From Bacteroidota bacterium (lineage in GTDB: Bacteria > Bacteroidota > Bacteroidia > Chitinophagales > Chitinophagaceae): a stretch of DNA of 64,000 bases. The stretch is from assembly GCA_018267625.1 (NCBI GenBank), contig JAFDYC010000099.1:1-64000 (forward strand). Direction: 5' to 3'. Shown one piece after another: positions 53,164-61,284 of this stretch (position 1 is the first letter of the stretch; the number at the start of each line of letters is the position of its first letter). The position numbers and the translations under genes were made by a program. The notes under the pieces are model-generated. The model was not told the origin of the DNA and made no database searches. It was given only the letters and a program-made list of their open reading frames with translations.

Positions 53164-53931
53164 TCATTTATCTGGGACAGCAGGAGTTTGCTTCCGAACC
53201 ATCAGGCGCAAGAGAATTACGATCAGCAGCGCAAGGCCTGCCGGCAATCCCACAAAGAGTAGCCCGAGGCCAGGTGTGCTTCTGCCGGATTTAGGGTCGT
53301 AGTTGAAGCAGGAGAACAAAGTGCTGCTACCGGGGAGGCGATAAGAAGGTGAAAAGACATTATGAATGCTGGTTACCATCTTTTCTAAATCATGAGAAGA
53401 CCTCATGCCAATCAACTTCTTGGTAATGTATCCACCGGAATTAATGCCCACCAGGAGCGCCTCGTGATTATACTGTTTCCTGAGGCTGTCCCAGACTGGT
53501 GCGAATCCGATAGAGGTATTCAGGCTACGGATGCTATCAGTGGTCGCAAAAAGCCATTGCGAATTCCCTTCCAGGCCAAATCGTTTTTGCAGGGAGTTCA
53601 TATCTGCTTTAGAATCCCGGGGGTCAAAGCTCAAGACAACAACGCGGAAACTGCTGTCCCGGAGATTGAATAGGATATCATCTTTTAACTGGAGTAAAAA
53701 GGGGCTGCAAATGCCCGTGCAACGTGTATAAACCAAGGCCAGAATCAGTGGCTTGCGTTCATACTGCTGCGATAAGAACCCCTTTTGCCCGCTGACGGAT
53801 TCGGTCAAGGGTGCATCAAAGACCCGATGATAGATATTGCTTTCTTCGTCAAGCGCCGAAACCTTGGTTTGAGCCAAGAGCTGGAGGCAGGCACCGAACG
53901 CTAAGCAGAAGCAAACAATATTTTTAAACAT
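53164..53931 (-). CDS. SCO1/SenC-like copper/thiol protein with C-terminal membrane anchor
   Basis: The 255-residue protein has a signal peptide (MFKNIVCFCLAFGACLQLLA-Q). The thioredoxin-like SCO domain has Cys71-x3-Cys75 (YTRCTGICSPF) and His156 (YNHEALLV), the three copper ligands of SCO proteins, though the usual Pro is missing from the CxxxC loop. A C-terminal membrane helix (about 222-244, LGLLFVGLPAGLALLIVILLRLMV) anchors it, in place of the common N-terminal anchor. SCO proteins insert copper into the CuA site of oxidase subunit II. Its first 31 bases overlap the end of the subunit I gene, so it is part of that operon. Confidence 0.9.
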   Translation of the reverse strand: MFKNIVCFCLAFGACLQLLAQTKVSALDEESNIYHRVFDAPLTESVSGQKGFLSQQYERKPLILALVYTRCTGICSPFLLQLKDDILFNLRDSSFRVVVLSFDPRDSKADMNSLQKRFGLEGNSQWLFATTDSIRSLNTSIGFAPVWDSLRKQYNHEALLVGINSGGYITKKLIGMRSSHDLEKMVTSIHNVFSPSYRLPGSSTLFSCFNYDPKSGRSTPGLGLLFVGLPAGLALLIVILLRLMVRKQTPAVPDK

Positions 53932-55343
53932 CTACGGGAGATATTGTAAAAGAAGGACAGAATGGCAATGAGATATACAATCGCGAACGATGCCCCCATC
54001 AAGGCTAATGGCTTTGCTTCCTTTAGACTGGCAGGGTAATTACTATACCGTCTGGGCACAGAATCTGAACCACCGATATAGAAAGCCAGCAGGAAGCCGA
54101 TTCCCCCAATCAACAGGGTTACCAGAAGTCCTTTTGCCGCAGTGCTGAGCCGGATATTTTCTAATGATTGAGTAGAAAACCAGTAGAAGAAGGCTAAGCT
54201 AAACAGGACGTTGCCCATAGCATTGTAGGTATGGAAGTGCGCCGGTACCCACAGCGTGTTATGCAGTACCACATTATTCGTGATTGTGGCATCAATGACC
54301 GCACCCAGCCCGCCAATCACCCATCCTGCAATGCCCATAAAAAAGAGCACGTTCGTAAGAGACCACTTGATTTTAGTACGATAAACAGCAATGAATACGC
54401 TGAACACCGTCACCCCGGCTGCCGGCAGACTGGCTAAGTAAGAAGCCAGTTGTCCCACAATTTGCAAGCCTTCCGGCTGCACAAAATCCATATACAGATG
54501 GTGGAAGAAGGCTGTGAGGATGAACACGAGCGAACAATTCCAGGCAAGCGATACATACCAGGTAGTTTTCCATTTGGGCCTGCCGCTGACTTCCGCAAAT
54601 AGTTCGTAGATAACAGCAAGACCCAGGTAAAGCATTTCATTGGCGATGGTATGCCCGAAGAAGTAGGTAAGGTTTTTCATCAGCAAGGCATCATTGACAA
54701 ACCGGCCCTGCGAAAGCATTTCTGCGAAAAACAACACAATGATGATGACCGCTGCAATGAGGCAAGTGATGATGCCAATTAACGTGACCGTAGTGATAAG
54801 GATAAAAGGCGGCGTATCGGTCTTATGTTCTTTCCGCAAATGCTGCCAGGCAAATGCTTCTGCCAGTGAGTATTTCTTCAGAATATTTGCCATGAGGCTG
54901 ATGCACCAGATGAACCATCCTATTCCGAAAACAGCAAGGGAAATCAGGAACAACGTAGTGGCCCAGGAGCTGGCACCAAAATCTTTAAATGGCAGTGGGT
55001 AGAGAAAGGTCCAGGCCGCATTGAACTTTCCGGCAAAGGTGCTCAGCCAAAGCAGCAGCACGCCAATCACCGTAAAAATCAGCGCTGTCAGATTTACGGC
55101 AAAGCTGGTGCGGACATAGCGCTGCATCAGGTAGTTCACCGCCATCATGCCGGCCACAAACCAGATTCCAATCATGGTGAGGCCGTGGGTGGTCAGGTTG
55201 GAATAAAAAGTCAGCGTCTGTTCCTGAATGACGCCGCCTTGATTGAGCCGCATCAGGATGCCGAGAACAATGCTGACGACAAACAGCATCAGGATGGTAA
55301 TAATCCAAACGGAAGTAATCTTTTTCATGCCTTGTGATTCCAT
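53901..55343 (-). CDS. B-type heme-copper oxidase subunit I; cross-linked Tyr replaced by Asn
   Basis: The 480-residue protein has 12 or more membrane helices. The low-spin heme ligands are His53 (TTHGLTMIG) and His371 (or 369), in HNTLWVPAHFHTYNAMG. CuB ligands are His231 (FFGHTIANEMLYLG) and His281-His282 (FFHHLYMDF), and the high-spin heme ligand is His369/371. It resembles B-family (ba3-type) enzymes in length and in the VHNTxWVPxHFHxxxA region. In oxygen reductases the Tyr four residues after the first CuB His is cross-linked (HPxVY); here that position is Asn235 (HTIAN). Without it the enzyme may be a nitric oxide reductase of the sNOR-like kind, or a divergent oxidase. It lies between the CuA subunit and the SCO gene. 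Confidence 0.88.
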   Translation of the reverse strand: MESQGMKKITSVWIITILMLFVVSIVLGILMRLNQGGVIQEQTLTFYSNLTTHGLTMIGIWFVAGMMAVNYLMQRYVRTSFAVNLTALIFTVIGVLLLWLSTFAGKFNAAWTFLYPLPFKDFGASSWATTLFLISLAVFGIGWFIWCISLMANILKKYSLAEAFAWQHLRKEHKTDTPPFILITTVTLIGIITCLIAAVIIIVLFFAEMLSQGRFVNDALLMKNLTYFFGHTIANEMLYLGLAVIYELFAEVSGRPKWKTTWYVSLAWNCSLVFILTAFFHHLYMDFVQPEGLQIVGQLASYLASLPAAGVTVFSVFIAVYRTKIKWSLTNVLFFMGIAGWVIGGLGAVIDATITNNVVLHNTLWVPAHFHTYNAMGNVLFSLAFFYWFSTQSLENIRLSTAAKGLLVTLLIGGIGFLLAFYIGGSDSVPRRYSNYPASLKEAKPLALMGASFAIVYLIAILSFFYNISRRCLKILFASA

Positions 55344-55367
55344 GATTTTTTGGTTTTGATGCCTGGG

Positions 55368-55919
55368 CTATTTCACTACGAATGAGGTTTCCATTACGGG
55401 ATGCCCCATGCCGCAATACTCTAAGCAGAGCACGTGGTATGTTCCCGGTTTTTTGAATGTGTATCGAAGCCGGTTTACATAGCCCGGCATGGCTTGCACC
55501 TGTGTGATAAGATGCATAGCCGAGTCATAGATGCCGAATCCATGGTTCACATCCAGGCTGGTCACCCGAAACTCCACCATTTGATTTGCCGGCAATTCAA
55601 TGTTTTCACTTACGGGCAGTTTGGGGTCAATAGCATGCTCTGACATGTAGAACATGAATTGCATCGCATCCACATGAATCACTTTCGCCGGCGACTCATG
55701 AGCATATTGGAAGTAAGGAGAGCGGGGAAGGGTGGCTGTCGCAAAAATGCCCAGCACGACCACTAAGATGAGCGAAAACCAAAATCGCTTTTTCAAGGGC
55801 TTCTTCATGCCACCGCCTTCTTCTTTCAGCCTCCAGGATGATAGGAAGACATACACAAAGACAATCGTGGCTATCCCTGCTAAAATCAGGAATAAAATCA
55901 GTAGTTCATGTTGCAGCAT
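55368..55919 (-). CDS. Heme-copper oxidase subunit II (CuA)
   Basis: The 183-residue protein has two N-terminal membrane helices (about 5-28 and 46-64) and a cupredoxin domain with the CuA ligands His126 (DVNHGFGIYD), Cys165, Cys169, His173 and Met176 (CLEYCGMGHPVM). The CuA site takes electrons from cytochrome c. It is followed by subunit I after 24 bases and is the first gene of the operon. The presence of CuA shows that the complex uses cytochrome c or a similar donor. Confidence 0.95.
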   Translation of the reverse strand: MLQHELLILFLILAGIATIVFVYVFLSSWRLKEEGGGMKKPLKKRFWFSLILVVVLGIFATATLPRSPYFQYAHESPAKVIHVDAMQFMFYMSEHAIDPKLPVSENIELPANQMVEFRVTSLDVNHGFGIYDSAMHLITQVQAMPGYVNRLRYTFKKPGTYHVLCLEYCGMGHPVMETSFVVK

Positions 55920-56542
55920 GGGATTCTGTTTTTTTTACTTGCTGAATATTTTTTACCCAAAAAAAGATTGCCTACATCGAAAAAGACCTCCCATCAGCTA
56001 CCTGGCACCAACAAGAACAACTCGCCGGTATTATGGGAAGGATTAGTACCGCGCTCGCTGGTCTATGGAAACTGGAGCATCAAAAGGGCCGAAACCGGAA
56101 ACAGGAATTGCGTAGGCCGAAGCAGCTCGCAGAAAAGTGATACGCAGAATTTGCATAACCAAGTGTTTATCCCCGCCCCCTACACTTGCTTTCCGATTCC
56201 TCTTTGAATTTGGGGCGTTGCCAAAACTACATTTTTTTATAGAAGACAAAAATGTCCACTACTGTTTTCTAAAAAAATCTTTATGACACCCTTATGGACG
56301 GAACTTGAAACGAACAAAAAAATTCTGAAAGAATAATACGCTGACAGGCCCCATGGCTTCAAGAGTAGAAAGGGGAAAAGTGCCCTGCAATTATGTAAAG
56401 GATTCAGTAGAAATCTTTAAAAACAGAGCTCCATTTCCGATTGCGTAAGGTTACTGAAATCAAGTTCTCTCGGTCATCATGGAAATTTCTTTGCGGCCTA
56501 AATACTTCATTTCAGCTTCGGGCCTTACAGCGAAGTAGTACC
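55920..56542. other. Long gap upstream of the oxidase operon
   Basis: About 620 bases between the MaoC-like gene's terminator and subunit II contain no supported gene. A candidate minus-strand promoter lies at 56222-56250 and would give a ~300-base leader. I see no FNR-type palindrome. Confidence 0.45.
56222..56250 (-). promoter_or_regulatory. Candidate promoter of the CuA/oxidase operon
   Basis: On the minus strand TTTG and TAGTTTTG (exact TAnnTTTG) are separated by 17 bases, slightly shorter than usual. Confidence 0.35.
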
Positions 56543-56578
56543 AAAAAAAATGGCCGCCTCTATCCTCAGAGGCAGCCA
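56543..56578 (-). terminator. Terminator of the MaoC-like gene
   Basis: On the minus strand TGGCTGCCTCT and AGAGGCGGCCA pair with one mismatch and run into eight T residues, about 25 bases after the stop. Confidence 0.88.
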
Positions 56579-56603
56579 AGAATCTCATTTATTATTCCAG
56601 AGG

Positions 56604-57020
56604 TTATGAATTCCAGACGTATTGTTTTCGGTTCAGAAGGGTTGCTTCACCAGCAATAGTCTGCTCGCCGCTGGTCTTATCAATGACGGCACAGTCATAG
56701 GTGATGCGATGTTTTTCAGGAAAAATTTCCTTTACCGTGATCACGGCTTCATAGTCTGTATCTACAAACATGGGTTTGAGCCATTTCATGGATTGAGCGA
56801 GATAGACGTGGCCATCGGCATACCAGAGGGCACCGAATATTTTGGTGAATACACTAGCGCCTAGAAAGCCATGAATGATGCGGCGGCCAAACATGCTGGC
56901 CTTTCCTGCCGCCTCGTCAATGTGCAAAGGGTTTGTGTCGCCGCTGACGCGGGCAAAGGTGTCCACTTCTTCCTGAGTGTAACGGAAGCTGTGGCGAAAT
57001 TCATCTCCTACCTGAAGCAT
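56604..57020 (-). CDS. MaoC-like hydratase/dehydratase
   Basis: The 138-residue product starts at ATG 57020 (MLQVGDEFRHSFRYTQEEVDTFARVSGDTNPLHIDEAAG). It has the hydratase-2 motif FARVSGDTNPLHIDEAAGKASMFGRRIIHGFLGAS, where Asp and His are the catalytic pair, then the YLAQSMKWLKPMFVDTDYEAVITVKEIFPEKHRITYDCAV strands. Such proteins hydrate enoyl-CoA to (R)-3-hydroxyacyl-CoA. The start codons further upstream at 57050 overlap a promoter-like box. It is a single gene, divergent to coaBC. Confidence 0.9.
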   Translation of the reverse strand: MLQVGDEFRHSFRYTQEEVDTFARVSGDTNPLHIDEAAGKASMFGRRIIHGFLGASVFTKIFGALWYADGHVYLAQSMKWLKPMFVDTDYEAVITVKEIFPEKHRITYDCAVIDKTSGEQTIAGEATLLNRKQYVWNS

Positions 57021-57047
57021 GTTCAATACGAATTTTTTGGTACGCCG

Positions 57048-57055
57048 CAAATGTA
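57048..57055 (-). promoter_or_regulatory. -7 box of the MaoC-like gene
   Basis: On the minus strand this reads TACATTTG, an exact TAnnTTTG match 28 bases ahead of the chosen ATG. It lies across the alternative upstream start and so supports the downstream one. Confidence 0.5.
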
Positions 57056-57166
57056 TAGGATGCTTGCTGTCCGGCTCAGGCCGCTGCAGACACGCAGAAA
57101 TTTCAACAATTCCGAAAGCAGTCTTAGTCTATACAGCCGTTGCCGTACAGTAAATTGCGGGGTTAC

Positions 57167-58378
57167 ATGAAGGGTAAGAACATCCTCTTAGCCGTTACCG
57201 GCTCAATCGCGGCGTACAAAACGCCTCAGCTTGTGCGGCTGCTGGTAAAAGCCGGAGCCGACGTGAAAGTTTTACTAACCGATTCGGCCCGCGACTTTGT
57301 GTCGCCGCTGGCATTGAGCACCGTATCAAAGCATGAAGTGCATTCCAGCGTGCATGATGGAAGCCAGTGGAACAACCATGTGGCTCTGGGACGCTGGGCC
57401 GATGCCCTACTCATTGCGCCATGCAGTGCCAACACACTGGCGAAACTGGCTCAGGGGCTTTGCGACAACTTAGTATGTGCAGCATACTTATCTGCTGCCT
57501 GCCCGGTGTTCATCGCGCCAGCCATGGACGAAGACATGTGGCTGCATGCAAGCACACAGGCCAATATTTCTCTTCTGAAATCCAGAGGGAATAGGCTGAT
57601 TCCGGTAGCACACGGCGAATTGGCTTCCGGCTTAATTGGGGAAGGAAGAATGTCGGAACCAGATGTTTTGCTTGATTTCCTGGAAAAATTTTTCAGTAAA
57701 GAAGACAACAAACCCCTCAAAGGGAAGAAAGCTTTAGTGACGGCCGGGCCTACCTATGAACGCCTGGACCCGGTGCGTTTTATCGGAAATTTTTCGAGTG
57801 GAAAAATGGGCATTTCCCTTGCCGAAGCGCTCGCTGCGCAAGGGGCCGAGGTAAGCTTGCTGCTCGGACCGACTCATCTTCAAACTACTGAAACCGGCAT
57901 CCAGACGCTGCGTGTGGAAAGCGCTCAGGAAATGTATGAGGCCGCATTGAAGTTGTTTCCTGATTGCAGCATAGCTGTGATGGCGGCGGCAGTAGCTGAT
58001 TACAAACCGGCGCAGGCAGCTACCGAAAAAATAAAGAAGCAGGATACTCCGTTAGCCTTGCAACTCATGCGCACACCAGACATTTTGAAAGCCCTTGGCC
58101 AACAGAAAAAGGCTTCGCAACTGCTCATCGGTTTTGCTCTTGAAACAAACGATGAAGAGCAATATGCCTTTGAGAAATTACGCAACAAAGGAGCTGACCT
58201 GATGGTTCTGAATTCACTTCGAGATGCTGGTGCGGGCTTTGGTCACGACACCAATAAAGTGAGCCTCCTGAGGCCGGATGGCAGTGTAGAAAGCCTGCCT
58301 CTACTTCCGAAGGCAACCGTAGCCCAAGCCATCGTCCAGGCTATTCTTCAACAAAAAAACGAATCCCGTGTTTCATAA
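57167..58378 (+). CDS. coaBC: Bifunctional phosphopantothenoylcysteine decarboxylase/phosphopantothenate-cysteine ligase
   Basis: The 403-residue protein starts at ATG 57167 (MKGKNILLAVTGSIAAYKTPQLVRLLVKAGADVKVLLTDSARDFV). The CoaC half (1-180) has the flavoprotein fold with VTGSIAAYK, His in NNHVALGRWADALLIAPCSANTLAKLAQGLCDNLV and the AMDEDMW loop. The CoaB half (190-400) has KKALVTAGPTYERLDPVRFIGNFSSGKMGISLAEALAAQGAEV, then MAAAVADYKP and the KIKK dinucleotide-binding segment. It turns phosphopantothenate into phosphopantetheine, in CoA synthesis. It overlaps the next gene by 11 bases. Confidence 0.97.
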   Translation: MKGKNILLAVTGSIAAYKTPQLVRLLVKAGADVKVLLTDSARDFVSPLALSTVSKHEVHSSVHDGSQWNNHVALGRWADALLIAPCSANTLAKLAQGLCDNLVCAAYLSAACPVFIAPAMDEDMWLHASTQANISLLKSRGNRLIPVAHGELASGLIGEGRMSEPDVLLDFLEKFFSKEDNKPLKGKKALVTAGPTYERLDPVRFIGNFSSGKMGISLAEALAAQGAEVSLLLGPTHLQTTETGIQTLRVESAQEMYEAALKLFPDCSIAVMAAAVADYKPAQAATEKIKKQDTPLALQLMRTPDILKALGQQKKASQLLIGFALETNDEEQYAFEKLRNKGADLMVLNSLRDAGAGFGHDTNKVSLLRPDGSVESLPLLPKATVAQAIVQAILQQKNESRVS

Positions 58379-59294
58379 AGTAGGCTCCGTCTTCCTGCTC
58401 CTGACCTGTTTGGCATTCCATGTTGCAGCTCAGGAATTGAATTGTAAAGTGAAAGTGCTGCATGAAAAAATCACCGGTGTAGATGCCCAGGTTTTCACCA
58501 GTATGGAGCGCAGCATCACTGAATTTCTAAATACCCGGAAATGGACCGGCGATGAATTCAAAACTACCGAGCGGATAGACTGCAATATGCTGTTCAACGT
58601 GACGGGGCATTCCGATTCTGACCCTGACCTCTATACAGCCACCTTGAGCATTCAGGCTACCCGTCCGGTGTATAATACCAGCTACAACTCCCCTACCCTC
58701 AACACCATTGATAAGGATGTAGTTTTTCATTATTCCCAATATACGCCCCTCAGCTTCGATGATAACCGTGTCAGCGGCAGCGACCCGCTCAGCTCTAATC
58801 TGACTGCGATTCTGGCTTATTACAGCTACCTAATCCTGGGCCTGGACTATGATTCTTTTTCCCCTTCCGGTGGGACCAACCTGCTGAAACGGGCGCAAAA
58901 CATAGTCAGCAATGCGCCTGAAGATGCTGGCATCAAAGGCTGGAAAGCCTTTGAAGACCGCCGCAACCGATATTGGATTATTGACCAATTGCTCAGCCCA
59001 CGCTATACTGCCTATCGTGCCCTATGGTATTCATATCACCGGGAAGGTCTGGATCAATTATATAGCAAACCTGCAGAGGGACGCCGCAAGATGCTCGAAG
59101 CCCTAAATGGCTTACAAAGCCTCTTTCGCGACAACCCGCAGAGCAGCCTCATCCAATCTTTCTTCAATGCAAAAAGCGATGAAGTCACTAAGCTGGTGAT
59201 GCAGGGCTCGCACGAAGAACGGAAGCAATACCTGACGCTGCTGGCCCAGGTGGACCCCGATAATGCACAGAAATACCGCGCCCTTCAGGAATGA
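58368..59294 (+). CDS. porD: DUF4835 (PorD-like) exported protein
   Basis: The 308-residue protein starts at a GTG 11 bases before the coaBC stop. It has a signal peptide (cut near VAA-QELNC). ELNCKVKVLHEKITGVDAQVFTSMERSITEFLNTRKWTGDEFKTTERIDCNMLFNVT is the DUF4835 signature, and FDDNRVSGSDPLSSNLTAILAYYSYLILGLDYDSFSP follows. In many Bacteroidota this family sits directly after coaBC and is annotated as the type IX secretion protein PorD; the role is not settled. The symbol rests on that family naming. The next gene begins on its stop (ATGA). Confidence 0.88.
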   Translation: MFHKVGSVFLLLTCLAFHVAAQELNCKVKVLHEKITGVDAQVFTSMERSITEFLNTRKWTGDEFKTTERIDCNMLFNVTGHSDSDPDLYTATLSIQATRPVYNTSYNSPTLNTIDKDVVFHYSQYTPLSFDDNRVSGSDPLSSNLTAILAYYSYLILGLDYDSFSPSGGTNLLKRAQNIVSNAPEDAGIKGWKAFEDRRNRYWIIDQLLSPRYTAYRALWYSYHREGLDQLYSKPAEGRRKMLEALNGLQSLFRDNPQSSLIQSFFNAKSDEVTKLVMQGSHEERKQYLTLLAQVDPDNAQKYRALQE

Positions 59295-59632
59295 AAAATG
59301 GAATTGTCTTTTGCCTAATCATCCTCTTTCTGAGCGCCACTTCCTGCACTCAGAAGCAAGCGCATCTTCCTCCTGAAAAAATGGCTCCAATCATGGCGGA
59401 ATTACAGCTTGCCGATGTCTATTCCGGCATGCTTCATAAACCCGGCCAGCCCAACCGGGGCAAGGATATGGATTCGCTCGCCGCGTGGACAAAAGCCATT
59501 CTGGATCGGCATCAGGTCAGCCGCGAAGAGTTCAGCTCAAGCCTCGATTGGTACCGGGACCGGCCGGTACAATTAGACTCACTATACACTGGACATGTGT
59601 TACCCATTCTTGAAGAATGGCGGAAACACTAA
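59291..59632 (+). CDS. DUF4296 lipoprotein
   Basis: The 113-residue protein has a lipoprotein signal with lipobox LSATSC (Cys19), followed by QKQAHLPPEKMAPIMAELQLADVY, the DUF4296 signature, and KAILDRHQVSREEFSSSLDWYRDRPVQLDSLYTGHVLPIL. It is short, helical and anchored to the outer or inner membrane. The start overlaps the stop of the DUF4835 gene by four bases. The function of this Bacteroidota family is unknown. Confidence 0.9.
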   Translation: MKNGIVFCLIILFLSATSCTQKQAHLPPEKMAPIMAELQLADVYSGMLHKPGQPNRGKDMDSLAAWTKAILDRHQVSREEFSSSLDWYRDRPVQLDSLYTGHVLPILEEWRKH

Positions 59633-59728
59633 GACCCTAATTGCTAAAAAGGGCATTAATAACAAATCCTTGATGCGTGTCAGTGCCATTTGATGTAAGG
59701 AGCAACGCGCTGGCAGCCTGCCGCTCTG

Positions 59729-59736
59729 TATTTTCG
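59729..59736 (+). promoter_or_regulatory. Possible -7 box of gmhA
   Basis: TATTTTCG is one base off TAnnTTTG and lies 7 bases before the gmhA ATG, similar to the spacing seen at pheS. Confidence 0.3.
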
Positions 59737-59743
59737 CCCGCAC

Positions 59744-60316
59744 ATGCAAGACGCGATTTCTTCGATTCTCCGAAACTCTATTTCAGTCAAACAACTCATC
59801 CTGTCGGATACAGCTTTATTGGCCCGTATCGAAGCAGCCACCCAAAGCATTGTGGATGCCTTCCGCTCAGGCCACAAAGTGCTGTTTTGCGGTAATGGTG
59901 GCAGCGCCGCAGATGCTCAACATCTGGCAGCAGAGTTCAGTGGCCGCTTTTATACAGACCGGGACCCGCTTCCTTCTGAGGCATTGCATTGCAATAGTTC
60001 TTACCTCACCGCCGTGGCCAACGACTATGGCTATGACCGGGTATACAGCCGCCTGCTCAAAGGAACGGGACAGGCCGGCGATGTGCTGGTGAGCCTGAGT
60101 ACGTCAGGGAATTCTCAAAACATTTTACAGGCCATGGAAATGGCACACGAGTTGAAGATGATCAACATAGCTTTCAGTGGAGAAACAGGAGGAAAAATGA
60201 AAGAGCTTGCCGACATCCTAATTAACGTACCCAGCAAAGACACCCCACGCATTCAAGAAAGTCACATCACCATCGGACATATAATCTGCCAACTCTGCGA
60301 GGAGCAATTATTCTAA
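59744..60316 (+). CDS. gmhA: Sedoheptulose-7-phosphate isomerase (SIS domain)
   Basis: The 190-residue single SIS-domain protein has the GmhA pattern: VLFCGNGGSAADAQHLAAEFSGRFYTDRDPLPSEAL, then GDVLVSLSTSGNSQNILQAMEMA and IQESHITIGHIICQLCEEQLF with the catalytic Glu and His near the C-terminus. It makes D-glycero-D-manno-heptose 7-phosphate for lipopolysaccharide or surface-layer glycans. The next gene encodes a probable partner phosphatase after 17 bases. hldE/hldA-like kinases are not in the window. Confidence 0.95.
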   Translation: MQDAISSILRNSISVKQLILSDTALLARIEAATQSIVDAFRSGHKVLFCGNGGSAADAQHLAAEFSGRFYTDRDPLPSEALHCNSSYLTAVANDYGYDRVYSRLLKGTGQAGDVLVSLSTSGNSQNILQAMEMAHELKMINIAFSGETGGKMKELADILINVPSKDTPRIQESHITIGHIICQLCEEQLF

Positions 60317-60333
60317 AACCCAGGAAACAGACC

Positions 60334-60924
60334 ATGAGCCAGGACATTTTTTCAACAGCCGGGCAAGCCACTCCAGACAAGACCTGGACGCTGTTCCTCG
60401 ACCGCGATGGCGTGGTCAACAAAGAGATTATAGGCAGCTACGTCACTACTCCTGCCGAGTTTGAGTTTTGCCCGAAATCGCCCGAAGCCATTGCCGCCCT
60501 TTCCGAAATATTTGGCAAGATTATTATCGTAACAAACCAGCGTGGAGTGGGCAGAGGCTTAATGAGCCTAGATGGCCTGCATGAAATCCACAAGCTGATG
60601 CGTGAAAAAATTGCCGCCACCGGTGGACGGATTGACAAGGTGTATGTGGCTACTTCTTTGAACGATGACGACCACAACCGCAAACCCAACCAAGGCATGG
60701 CACTGCAAGCCAAACAGGATTTCCCCCAGATAGATTTCCACAAAAGCATCATGGTGGGGAATAGTATTTCCGACATGGAATTCGGGAAAAGATTAGGAAT
60801 GCACACCGTGTTTGTCACCACAAAACACGAGCCCTTAGCCTTGCCCAATGATTTGGTGGACGAGCAGTTCGGCTCCTTATATGAATGGGCGCAAAGCATA
60901 GCGGCATCTACTGTTGCGGCCTGA
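60334..60924 (+). CDS. HAD-IIIA phosphatase, GmhB-like without zinc loop
   Basis: The 196-residue protein has the HAD motifs: DRDGVVN (motif I, TLFLDRDGVV), IIVTNQRGVGRGLM (motif II), RKPNQGMALQAKQ and MVGNSISDMEFGKRLG (motif IV). It is like heptose 1,7-bisphosphate phosphatase (GmhB), which removes the 7-phosphate. In canonical GmhB, a loop with CxH...CxC ligates zinc before RKPxPGM; here this stretch is ATSLNDDDHNRKPNQGM without Cys. It may therefore use another substrate-binding strategy. The gmhA neighbour argues for the heptose pathway. Confidence 0.86.
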   Translation: MSQDIFSTAGQATPDKTWTLFLDRDGVVNKEIIGSYVTTPAEFEFCPKSPEAIAALSEIFGKIIIVTNQRGVGRGLMSLDGLHEIHKLMREKIAATGGRIDKVYVATSLNDDDHNRKPNQGMALQAKQDFPQIDFHKSIMVGNSISDMEFGKRLGMHTVFVTTKHEPLALPNDLVDEQFGSLYEWAQSIAASTVAA

Positions 60925-61201
60925 TTCTTTAGCATTTTTCAACGAAACTGCGCCGGAGGGTGTTCGGCATCCGGTATTGTATTGCTCCAACTTGAGCACC
61001 CTGTGTAGCTTTCCTGAACTTGTTTTCAGGATCGAACGTTACAGGCTTCTGCTGCTTTCAAGCTTTTCCTCAAGGCCTTTGTTGCTACCCTCTTTCAGAG
61101 AAGGCAAATCAGGTCGCATCGGAAACGGGCGCTGAGCATTAGAGAGCAAAAATCAAAATAGGAACAGGCTGAATCAAAATATTCAAACCAGCCACATGCC
61201 C
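60925..61201. other. Intergenic stretch, nothing else recognised
   Basis: About 280 bases between the phosphatase and the operator of the Rrf2 unit. A weak hairpin (CCTGAA...TTCAGG near 61013-61030) lacks a T-run. No gene is seen. Confidence 0.45.
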
Positions 61202-61218
61202 CATAGAGATACTCTATG
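61202..61218. promoter_or_regulatory. 17-bp palindrome, candidate Rrf2 operator
   Basis: CATAGAG-ATA-CTCTATG is a perfect inverted repeat with a three-base centre, about 65 bases upstream of the Rrf2 start. Rrf2 proteins bind such sites as dimers and often control their own gene. Confidence 0.5.
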
Positions 61219-61260
61219 CCTAAATGGAAGACTCAAAACTCTTTTACAAAATCACGACAA

Positions 61261-61268
61261 TAGCTTTG
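61261..61268 (+). promoter_or_regulatory. -7 box of the Rrf2-ccoN operon
   Basis: TAGCTTTG matches TAnnTTTG exactly and lies 16 bases before the ATG, which suggests a very short leader. No good -33 element is seen. Confidence 0.5.
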
Positions 61269-61284
61269 CAGCGCAAATTCATAT

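Noticed and set aside
61013..61030. Hairpin CCTGAA...TTCAGG as terminator of the gmhB-like gene
   Set aside because: The stem is only 6 bp and no T-run follows.
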